The notes under the pieces were generated by a model. That model did not search any database and was not told the DNA's origin. It saw only the letters and a program-made list of their open reading frames with translations. Of a DNA stretch of 64,000 bases, positions 19,367-31,300 are shown piece after piece (positions within the stretch are counted from its first letter, which is position 1; each line of letters opens with the position of its first letter). The stretch comes from Haemaphysalis longicornis. Taxonomy: Eukaryota; Arthropoda; Arachnida; Ixodida; Ixodidae. The stretch is from positions 62,001-126,000 of the forward strand of contig JABSTR010001233.1 in NCBI GenBank assembly GCA_013339765.2, given 5' to 3'. The position numbers and the translations under genes were made by a program.

Positions 19367-22300
19367 CTGTACGGGGAGCAAAAGATGGGCACTGCAGCAC
19401 GGCCAGGCAACATTTTAAGCACAGAGCACTTTAGGGGCTCGCCTTGTCGGCGTAGCTCGCTCGCTGGACCCAAGTAAAGCCCCACGGCATACCGTCATAG
19501 CGGCATCCCACACAGGCTTCGAAAACCAAGCAGTTTATATAGTCATAGCCGTTTGAAACTCATGACCACTGGCACTTGTCATACATCTCCCCATTGTTTA
19601 GCGCAAAGAAAACTGCAGGTACATTTAAGGCAAAATATACATAACTAACTGGCAGCACCCGCATTCATTTAGCTAGGAACGCTCCTCGGGTTGATTTTTA
19701 TGACTGCAAGGGAAGTGGCAGTGGAGAGAAAAAAAACAAAAAAAAAAAAGCGTTACAAACTGCACAGTAAGGTGCCGGCACATGCGGGAGGAAAAGTAAG
19801 CACAAAAAGAACAGAACTCCCGCTGGCGCAGTTTCAGGCAGGGGGTGCGTGAGCACAGCAAAGGTGGGAAATTTGAATTGCACTGGACAAACCTCCGTAT
19901 CATTCATCAAGAGAGGAGTAAGACAGGGCGGCGAAGAGCGTGATGGGTGGCAGCAGAGAGCGGATAACGGCACTACTACCTATTATAGTGAATCACTGCT
20001 CTGCACTTCCGACAGCTTTCACATGGAGTGGAACGGCTTTAATTTCTTTCTCCTTTTGTGCACTGTGCATCCACTTCTAAACCACCACGTGATGCTTTCA
20101 ATGTTTGTTTTGAATTTACTACAGACATCGTTTTTACTTCACGAGGGTGCACAGACGACACTCAATAGCTGTTGCCTGCTCGCAGGAAAACGGGAGTGCT
20201 ACTCTGCTTCGGAAATTTTAGGACTGTACACATTGTGAGAATCCTTTGCTAGTAGTACCGTTGGAAGAAGTGCTAGTAGTGCTTTGTTAGTGCCATTGGA
20301 AAAATTAAAATACAGGGTGTGCAAATATACTTGAATATGAACTGAACAGTGCTTCATCAAATAGTTCGATTTGCGATTCAAATATCCACTATTCAATATT
20401 TATAAATTTTCTCGAATGTGCCCGGCCCCGCATAAGCGAGAGATGTCGGTGCACGCTAAGACACTGCTGCTGCACTATCTGCTCATTTTCAGTCTACTTG
20501 GCAAGCTTAATCCAAATCGCGCTTTTGAAAAGTGCGCCTTCTAGAGGCCGCAAATATTATTGTGCAGCACGGAGTAATGTGCAACTTCATCGATGAGATC
20601 GCCGACTTTGCCTGCCACTTTGAATTCTGCGACCGGGTGTTTCCGTGTTTGTGCAGCATCCGGTAAAGCAATGTTGTCGCTGCTTTGGTTGTTTTTTACA
20701 TTAATTGTGTTAATTTAAAAACTAGAGGTGCAGGCTTTTTTGCACGCCGTTCGTGCATCTTCAACGTAAAGTAAGAAACTACGTTGATTGCTGCACGGGG
20801 GTAGTTTATCAAATACCGCTGACTTGTGGCAAGGTTTACGTGAGCCAAACGGGAAGATGTGTTAATGTGCAATTGCGAGAGCATGAATTATCGATACAGA
20901 AAAGCGCGACCGGGCATCTCCCCACTCACTGCTCGGCATGCGCGTGTAGGCCGTGTAAGCCACTCTTTAAAGGGACACTGAAGTGATTTGTAAACATTGC
21001 GGGATTACAAGCGCAAATTGTAGTCCGGAGTCCATAGGCCATGTTTCGACCACTCTGAGCGCGTTTACGCGAATTTATTTAGTAGAAAAATCAATTCGAA
21101 AATGCTGTCCTCCTCTCTGCACCCTCGCCCATTTTTTGTGGCGTTTTTGTGTGACGTCACGAGGAGACGAGCTGGCAATTGGCTGCGCTACTGCACGGTT
21201 CGCCGACCTTCCGATCGAGTCAGTCGGCCCAGCGTTTAGACCGCCGGCCGCCGACGGGTCGTCGCAATTGGCTCGCTCAATTGAAACTAAGCCACAACAC
21301 GGTTGTGAATGGTAGAATGTGCCTTTCTTTACTTTGTTAGTTTGTACACCGTAATCTAGCTCCAAGTCGAGTCAAGGTCGCCTCACACAAGCGCTGCACA
21401 AGGGCACATGCGACGCTTCGCTGACTTTACGCTAGTAGGAAAATCTAAGGCCACTTGAAGGCGGGAGAAGAGTCAACGAAGGCAATATTGGTACTAAGGA
21501 AATAAAATCAACTGAAACTTTTACCGTACAGCGCAAAATTAGGGAGCAGGAAGCACTTTTTTGCGCTGGGTGAACAAGCACAGCGGTCAGCAGCACGACC
21601 GCACATCTGCGAACGCTTTTCCGTCAAAGAAATGCAATGGCTTGACGTGAAATATTGTGGAAGTTTGGGGGACGCTTACTGCCCGGGCGCTATACAACAA
21701 ATAGTCACCTAAAGTACTTCAAATGATAAGACTAAATAAAAGTGTAAACTGGTTATACATTATATACCTTATATATCCAACCTCGGCACAGCTGGCCTGT
21801 GGCCGAGTGGTCTGAGGCGCTATGTTATCATTTTGCAAGACGCAAGTTCGAATCCCCGAGGGTACATCGTTTTTTTTTTTTTTTTTTTTGCCAGTTGATT
21901 TTTTCGTTTTCAGCCGATGTTTTCTAAACTGAGTTCACCATTTTTGGGCCGTAACGTTCACTGCTCCATGAGCGAGTTCCACAGAACGCGCGCTGACTGC
22001 CAGTGACGCGCTAGCGAGTTCTCGTTAGCGTGCTGTTGCCACAAGCACCGACTGCTTGCGGGCAAGGGCAGAGGCCTGAATCAGCACACCCTTGGCCTGG
22101 TGCGAACACGCTTTTTACGATACAGGCATGAGTGAGGCAAGCTCCGAATATGCGGGAAAAGCGCATGGCATTTGAGCATCAGCGGTGACGCGGAGGACGT
22201 TCATCCACTGCGTAGGCCTCGGCTAGTGATTTATACTATTCCAAGCCGTCCTGGGAGGCTTATCTCAGGCATTTTACAGCCGACAATATGGTAGAAGGGC

Positions 22301-25300
22301 GGTACGGCGATTACTGAGATATCGAGAATGCCCATCCAACGATGCCGTCGGAGGTCAAGCATGTTGTTTTACAGAACCGAAACCGAAACTTGTTTGAATG
22401 CTAACCTCGGACATCGTCCAATCACGGTGCCATCTCCTCGCGACGTCACAGCTCTAGTTGGTGCGGCCGCCACCGACCACGCATGGTAGTTTTTCTTCTT
22501 TCCCGCTTTATAAAATAATTAACGACTTATCAACCGGATAAACGATAAAAAGTGTGGTAATTTGAGCCAGTCTACGCAGTGCAAGCAAAACCGGGTGCTT
22601 GAAAAATTTACTTCAGTGTCCCTTTAAGGAGGTTAAGGTCTTGTGTCAGTGCCCGGATAGCCGGGCGACAGAAATACGCGAAGCATATTACATAAAAAAG
22701 CTGGGTCGTGAGTGCGTCAGTGAAACGTCAAATTTATTGATGACCGAGGTTAGGGTATTTGATTTGTTGGTTTTTATTATCATTATGCGAAGTTTTTATT
22801 ATCGTTATTGGTTGTTATATTGCACATGCGCAGTGGCGGTGTTTCCCGATGTACTTATATGTGACTTTGGTGTAATAAATGTTAGTTGCAAATCTGCGCC
22901 TGTCCTGTGATTCCTCCCTTTTTGTGGCCGTCCAAAATTGCGCAGGTTTTTTACTTTACGTTGAAGATGCACCAACTCGCCCACCAACAAGTTCTTCTAA
23001 ACTGGTGTATGCTTTCTGCAAGAATTTTTTTTGTTTATGTTCTGTACCACAGGGGAAGAATTGGCGTGATAGCCTTACTACTGTTACTATCCCTTTGTTG
23101 AACCAATGAGCGGTTAGTGCAAGTCATCCCTCCATCACTTGTCCTTGATGTTCGCCGCAGGCTTCGAAGGAGTGCCTCAGGTTCCCTGATCGTGATACCA
23201 TAGCAAGCTTCCCTTACACGGTGTAGCACAGGCTTGTGTATGGCCACGGTAGTGCGAGCCTTCCTTCACAACATATCGCTCACGCTCGCCATGCGCTTCT
23301 GAAGAAGGGCCTCATCGTAGTTCGTGATTGTGGTTCTTCCGTGTTTTTGTTCATGCTCACACTCTGGAGTTACAGGGCGCTGTCTCATCATTGCCTGCGA
23401 CTGCAGCACAAGTCATTATTCGGTGCATATCGTGTCCACTCCAGGGTGCTTTGGCGACTAATGCAAGCAAATACGAGTTTAAAAAAAAAGCCTTCTTCAG
23501 ATTGTAAAAACTTAATGACTCCGGAACATGTGAAGCACCTTCGCTTTTTGCAACAATTTTTTTTTTGTATTCGATATTCGATTCGAAAGCCACTATTCAA
23601 TATTCAAACACCCCTAATTTAAGATTGATGTGAAGACAAGTACACTTGTGGTAACCAATGTTCAAGATCGACTAGAATTCACAATGGCCTGTACTCCTTG
23701 CAAGGCTGCCCTTTAAACATGGTGGTCACCTGCATTGACATACTATGTCCTAAGCAGTCCCTAATAATCAACATTTTTCTTCTTGGGCCAGGTTACTACC
23801 ATAAGTGAAATTTACTTGCTAGAATTGAGTTGTACTGCTCAGAAGAATTCCTTAAGCTTGCGTTTGACAGAATATGTAAAGTTCACTGCCCGAACATAGG
23901 GCCCAATATCCCATAAAAAAAAAAGTACGAAAGAAAGGAAAAAAAAAAAGCATGCCCATTACTCTTTCACCCTCTTTGGCCATTGTCGCTACTTGCTGAA
24001 GAAAGCTGTCTCTGCAGTACCCTGACAGCCGCCAACTACCATTCACTTTCTGTACAAAGACCAGTGCTTCAAGCATTCACCACTGAAGATGTGCATTTCT
24101 TTGAAGTGGTAGCTTGACCTAGTTCTGCAGCACGCTTTTATGCAGGTTTTCATCACATTGTGCACTTCATGAGACCAGGAAATATTTTTTTGTTCTTCAG
24201 AAATTCGCCACAAACCTATTTAAAGCAGCTCAGCTGGAAAGATCTAGGCTGCACGAAAAAAATTTGGGCCCCGAGTGAAAATCTGTTCCCAAAATTGCTT
24301 CCGTTACACAAATCTACAGCAAACTGCATAAAAGTTGCAATACTATAGGCAACCTGCAGCCTTTGAAGCTTTTTATTTTAACCTAACTACCCTATTTTCC
24401 GGTGTATAAGTCAGTTTTTTTCTGAAATTTTTGTTGGTGCGTTTTATCCACCGGTGCGACTTATGTATTGAATAAATTTTGTACGCGGCGGCCGCGCGTG
24501 GGCCACGCTTCAAAAGGTGCCTGTGTGCTGCGTGATGTCAGTGCACACTAAGAGACACAGCTCTATGGTCTAAATGAATGAATTATTTGTTGACGAGTCA
24601 GAGGAAGAAGGCTTCAGTGGTTTTGCCTAAACGCCGTCTGTAAGTACATGCCATCTGTGTGTATCAATAAACCATTTTTGAGAAGTTAGTTCTGTCTAGT
24701 CTTTGGACGGCAGATGCCTGTGCCTAGCACTGCTTACCGGGGGATGTGTTCAGAGGCGGCGGTCGCTGGAACCATGTACTTTTGCCGCACTTTATAACGA
24801 ACTGATCCTGTATCAGTTTACCTCATTAACAAGTGCACTTTGTACACCAGTGCGTCTTATACACCGGTGTGACTTATACATGTTTTTTCCCGCAAAAACT
24901 GCCATTTTGAGGTGGATGCAACTTACACAAAAAAGCGACTTATAGACAGGAAAATACGGTACTCTATTTGTTATACCTCTCTGCAGCCTGGCGCACGCAC
25001 CTTGTCTACAATGCATGCCTAATAAACACAGCTGCACAGAACATGCGCAAAAGCATTGCCATGTGGTTTTATTTTGTCGGCAGCTAACATGAAAGAAAAA
25101 GGATTAAGAGAGAAATGGAAACTTGCTTCGCAGGACCGACGGGCAGCCAAGCAAGCCTAAGTTAACCAAACCAAAACTGGGCAACAAAAATAATGAAATT
25201 AGCCTGAAAAGCTTCTGGTGTGGAAAAGTCAAGTTCTTGAACTTTTCAAATGGAACCTAACACAGACACCCACTCTTTCAGCAAGTCGGCGCTCTTAAAC

Positions 25301-28300
25301 ATGACAAAAACAATTCAACACTGCCTGGAGCATGAAACGTGTGCAGTGACCACCACATTGGCTTGGCAGCCATCCAGCCCGGTGGGACAGCACGCCTCAC
25401 CGCATTCACGGTGCACACAACCACCACCTGTGGATCCGCACGTGAAGCGAAGGCCGACTCACCCCTGCCGCCCACACCCCTACGGCCACCTCCTCGAGGC
25501 TGGTTGCCAGGCAGGAACCTTGCAAGCGGCATCAGCTTGTTGGGGTCAATGTAGAACTGGACAGGCGGAGAGAGCGCAGTGGTGATGGCGGCCAGGCAGG
25601 GGCTCACGGAGAGAGACTGTGGCCTTGCCAGTCTCAATCCGTCAGCTTGCACACGTGCTATTACCGTTAGATGTACAGCCGAGACATTTTGCGCCAGTGT
25701 CACACAATGCTAGGCCTTGTGAAATTTTTCCTATCAGTCAGTCACAAAAGCTGCCTCCTCCAAAGTGCTTTCAACTGGCGTTTCACTTGTTTGCTCAAAT
25801 GCCCGGTGTAGAAGGATCATTCCGTCCCCGCCATAAAGTCGACCATCACGGACTTGGTCCGTATAAACCGTGAGCCATCATCACATGGCCCACAATGCTC
25901 TCTCAAAGTGGTTTTGTCTAAAAAAATGTTTTTTCTGGCCGCCCCTTGTATCTCCAGGGTTTAAAACAATGTTACGTCTGTCGAAAAATTCATTAAAAAA
26001 TCACGTCTTTTTCAATCGCCGCCATTCTTTCGTGGACACCATGATGAGCCCGTGGACTGCTATATGCCGCATTTAAAGTATTTTTGCTTTTTTTTTTCGC
26101 TGTCATTACACCAATAAAAAAATGCACGATGTTGAGCATTTTAAAACATTTTTTGCAAATACAAGCACATTCTCTCAGTCAATGAAGCAATTGTTTGTGT
26201 TTCACCATTGTGGACAATCGCTAAAAACTATATTTACACTGAAAAACGGAGAAATGTGCGAGAAAACATTCGTCAAATTTGGAAAAATCTCGTTTCTGGC
26301 CCATATTCACCCCAAAATTGCATTGTTGTACTCGCAGTACAAATATAGAACACAAGGCATTCACTAGTACAAATGATCGCAGTTTATGTCAGAAAGTGTA
26401 ATCAGAACAGTTTTTGTTTTAGCAGAGGAAAAATTGTTGAATTTGTACACCGACAGTTTTAACCACGTTGTTCCACAGAGCATCTTCTCTGCACGGCATG
26501 TGCCTTGCTGCAAGAATACCTTTCCCTGCAGTGGTATTTTGTTGCGTCAGTACAGGAAAAAGGGATAATTCGCATGTTGGTGGGAGAAGTACAACGTGGA
26601 GCTAGCGGTGGTGTGTCCATTCTATAAGCACGTGTAGACACGTGCTCGTCTGACAGGACATAGACGAGCATTTAAAGCGTCAGGGCATGTTATACGTGGT
26701 GTCTTTTATGTATGCCAAACATTGCGAAATAAACAGCGGTGGAGTCATCCAGTTACGTGGATTTACTTGTATGCATTAGCGGGAATCACGTACACCAATG
26801 CTTAAATGCAAATCTGATGTCCAGCCAGCCACGAAGTCTACTTGTGCTCATAGAATGGGCGCACCCACCGCTAGCTCCACGTTGTACTTTTCCCACCAAC
26901 ACGTGATTATCCCTTTTTCCCGTTTTGACGCTACGAAATACCATTGCAGGGAAAGGTATTCTAGCAACGTGAACCCGCTGAATCGAATGTCTTTCGTGCA
27001 GGCAGGCGCATGCCGTGCAGAGAAGACGCTCTGTGGAACAACGTGGTAAAACAGTGTCAGTGTACAAATTCAAAAATTTTTTCGCCTGCTAAAACAAAAA
27101 CTGTTCTGATTAAACTTTCTGCAATAAACTGCGACCATTTTTACTAGTCAATGCCTTGTGTTTTATATTTGTACTGCGAGTACAACGATGTGCAATTTTG
27201 GGGTGAATATGGGCCAGAAAAGAGATTTTTCCAAATTTGACAAATGTTTTCTTGCACATTTCTCCGTTTTTCAGTGTAAATATATTTTTAACCAATTGTC
27301 CACAACGGTGAAACACAGAAACAATTGCTTCATTGACTGAGAGAATGTGCTTGTATTTGCTAAAAATGTTTGAAAATGCTCAACATCGTGCATTTTTTTG
27401 ATTGGCATAATGAAAGTGAAAAAAAAAAATGCAAAAATACTTTAAATGCGGCATAAAAGCAGTCCACGGGCTCATCATGGTGTCAACGAAAGAATGGCGA
27501 TTGAAAAAGACGTGATTTTTTAATGAATTCTTTGACAGACGTAAATTTGCTTTAAAGCCTGGAGATAAAAGGGCGGCCAGAAAAAGAACGTTTTTTTAGA
27601 CAAAAACACTTTCAGGGCGCATTGTGGGCCATGTGAGGATGGCCCACAATTTTTACTGAACAAATCCGCGATGGTCGACTTTACGGCTGGCACGTTTGGC
27701 ATGGAATGACCCAGAAGTGAGGCAAGCCCTGTACTATGCTCGGTTACAACTCAAGAACGGCACCACCTCATGTAGTGTATCACTCCGCCAAAGCGCTGGA
27801 CCCGTGACGTCAGTGCGCGCGCGTTTTGAAAGGGGTTTGCTATGAATGCATGATATCGTCTGCCTTGTCTCACGCAGCTTGTTTGTCGTCACTGGAGTCC
27901 TTTATAAGCATATTAAGTCCAAAAAATCACGGGAACGGCTCACGCCATGTTCAAAATATTCCCAGCAACGCCCTACTTGCGCCGCGCGGAGAAACATCCG
28001 GCTATGGTGATAAGGCACAGCGGCAACTTCCGGTGCCGTTCTTAAGTTGTCACCGAGTATAGACCAAGCGCACACTGGCACTTTTGCCACTTACTGCGAC
28101 CCTGTTATCCCAAGCACAGCTGGAAGCAGGAGAGAGAAGGAAGCAGTTGTTGAGGGCACTGCACGCTACTACTCTGCCAGATAAAGAAGACCCCTCAAGT
28201 CCTGCCTCACCTTTTGCTGCTTGGGGAAGGAACTGGACTTGACGTCCTCCTGCAGCTTGACCGAGACGTACTGCAAACAGGCGCAGTCAAGGAGCAACGC

Positions 28301-31300
28301 CACTCTTCAGACAACGTCACCACAACGCTGCCACAGTCCTTGCAGCAAGAAAACGTTGCAGGCGAAACCTACATTTGGGTCTTAAGGTGTAAGACGCGAA
28401 AGCGTTATTTCGACTCCTAGGGAGCGTTTTCGAACGCAGTTGCTGTATTTTTGATCTGCGCTTCACGAGCGCTGAGGGTCAGCGAAGAGAGAGAGACTAG
28501 CAGCAAGGGTGTTTAATCACCATTTAAGGCCCTAACTTAAGGCCCTCGGCGCTTCTGTGGCTTAAGATAAGAGCGTCAAAGGTTGTGGCTGTGGGGTGTC
28601 GGTCAGTACGAGCAAGAGGGTGGCAGTGTTGCAAAGTGTTTATTCTGTGATGTCTACGCTGGACTGAACATTTTTGCTTTTTGCAAAAGGATAGAGAGTG
28701 AAGATCTTTGTTGCGGAAGCAATAGTCGGGGTTCAGGGGCCGGGGGTAAAGATATGGTAGGGAGCTCTAGGGCGTCGGGTGCAGCAGCTCCTTCCCTTGC
28801 CCTCTCATCAGACTGTGCTGATCTTGAGGTAACAAGCAGGCCAAAGCTATCTCCCATGTCTCGATAAAAGTAGAATATGTAATGGGCGAGTTCTCCCTTG
28901 AGCGTACGCTTGGACATGGCTAGGTTGCGTGGAAGAGGGTGGATGTTTTACCCGATTTTAATGTGTGATGTTCCCACCGATCGTATTCGCCCACATTTGT
29001 GTTGGTTCATGCTCCACAGAGTTTGCGATACTTCGGCGTTGAGACCGCCTTGACGCAAGGGTAAAAATCGTGTTCCTAGGCATAGGATGACGAGACAACG
29101 TTTTTCGTTTGAGGGAAATACGGCAGTCGTGGTCGCAAGGAGCACAGTATGCGAGTTGCCTCGCTCTCTTCCAGACCCTAGTGTAGGGGTGTCCAGGTGA
29201 CGTTATTAACTTTCTCAATTGTGGTAGGGAGTGTCTTACTGAAGCATCTAGGTATTCTCTCTGCAGATAACAGTTTAATGCCTTTTGAGAGTTTTTAAAG
29301 ATGTCTACACTTCTATTCGATACTTGCGCTACTCGAATTGCCAAGAGGATGTCTTCAACTTCGGTTTCTGTGTTCCTGTACATAGAAGGGCCATGCAGTC
29401 ACAAAGATTGCCTAAGTAGTCAACAAAGACAACTTATGCCTCGTACTTTTGTACATGCCAGAGTCGGTGAATACTGTGGTCTCATGATTTTGGAACTTTG
29501 CTCAAATGAACTTGATCCTGCCATATCACCTGTTCTTGTGTAGGTTAGGATCCACATTTTTGGTAGAGAAGAGTTATTATGTAGAGTCGCTGTGTCGGTG
29601 ACATGTCTATCATTGTGCGCAGTCGCTTCTTTTCAGAGGGGTTCCTGTCTTCATACGATGGCCTGTTTCGATTTTGTTTTCCCAGCCTCTCTATTGGTGT
29701 TAGGAGTTTGGTTTCTCTGATTTCTGCAAAAGCATTATGGTAACACAATGCGAGGGCCTATTCATCGCCACCATCATCAACATCCTATTAGGTCCACTGC
29801 AGGACGAAGGCCTCTCCCACTGACCGTAACCGCTCTCATCCTGCGCTGCCCGAGTCCACTCTTTGCCTCAGCATGTTGCTATTTCATCCCTCCATCGAGG
29901 TAATAGCCTTCCCCTTCTTTTAGACCCGTCTCTGGCTGTCCATTCTGTTACCTTGGCGGTCTACCGGTTGTCGGTTCATCTCAAGCTCAAAATGGCGATG
30001 TTGAAGAGTGCCTTATATTTCCAAGGAAAATTATCCACTAGTAAGGTTGCACCAAATATAGTCGCAATGTCTGTATAAGACTGCCAATCCTGAGGACTGT
30101 TTGTTTTCTTTGCCTTTCTACACGCTCCTTTCTCCCGATTTAGGCACCCCGCTGTGCTTACAGTGAACCACAGGGCATTAGTTCTTGTTCTAATTGTAAT
30201 TTTTGCAATGCACGCCTCTTCTATCGCTCTAAGATTATCTCGGAAAATTACCCAGTTCTGGTCGGCAGTACGGTTTGCAAAATTCACTTCAAAATCTAAA
30301 GAAACACTGGACAGCATGCGCATCATTTCGTCGGTATGAGCCATATAATAGTTACAGATGGTTTTTGTGGTTTTTTCTTTCGATGGGAGGGGCAGCAAGA
30401 GCTAGCAGTGCACAGGCCTTCGTATTGATAGGTTGATTTGTGAAAATTAAATCCAAAGTACGGTTGCCTCGTGTCGCTGTATGCATGACTTGCGTTAAAT
30501 GAAACAGCTGCAATGTATGAAGAAATTGTGCACATTCATGTCAGTTGGGCTGTGTGCTTGGCGAGGATGTTTCTAAGTTTATATCTGACTAATTAAAGTC
30601 GCTGCCTAATATGATAATGCCCCGTGGAAATCGATCACAAACTTTATCAAGTGAAGCGCGCAGACGATCTACAAAATCAGGACAGCTCTGTGGTGTACGA
30701 TAGCAAAACACCAATCGCGTACGTTACTCCAAAGAAATTGCACTGTCACTCACAGCAGCTCAAGAGGTATGTCCAGAGTGAAAACAGATGCCAGATAATC
30801 CCTTTTTGCTGCTAAGATAACGCCTCCTCCTCAAGAAGCAGACCGGTCTTTTCGAAAGATAGCGAAGCTATGTGATAGTGTTAATTCTTTGTTTTTGATG
30901 CTGTCTGTGAGCCAGGTATCTGTGCCAAGAATAATTTCAGCCGAACACACACTTGCCATTGCCTCGATAACATCAAGTTTGGGAAGTAAGCTGTGGAAAT
31001 TTGCCAGAACAGAAATATCACACTTGACTCTGTTTGCACTTCCTTTGAGGTTCCCGTCATTTAGAGGGACCAGCATTATGCGGTTCCAACTGAAATGATG
31101 CGCGTGAAAACGCTCGCTATTGCCTGCCGCATGGGAATTCCGCCGATGGAATTTGAAGCAAATTGGGGTGGACTACACGGTTCACGAAGCGCAACGGGCT
31201 GTGCATCTGCCAATGAACGACGATATGCCAAAGGCTTCCGAAGGAGTACAAGAGCCAGCTCCTCAAGTTTCACCGCTTCGTGAATGCTCTCAGGCGCAAG

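Larger units (their letters stand above)
20745..22745 (+). pseudogene. Penelope-like GIY-YIG endonuclease remnant, split by a MITE
   Basis: Part 1 (20745-20966) reads RNYVDCCTGVVYQIPLTCGKVYVSQTGRCVN, then LREHELSI and CSACACRPCKPLF. This is the GIY-YIG nuclease with its CCHC linker as found at the C terminus of Penelope-like elements. Part 2 (22628-22745) continues with CPDSRATEIREAYYIKKLGRECVSETS, the closing part of the same domain. The intervening 1.65 kb is a TTAA-flanked MITE. The reverse transcriptase region is absent upstream, so the element is 5' truncated. The usual GIY/YIG residues are partly changed. Confidence 0.82.

Noticed and set aside
19150..19434. Plus-strand Pro-rich open frames
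   Set aside because: They are antisense to the RGG repeats of GAR1 exon 5.
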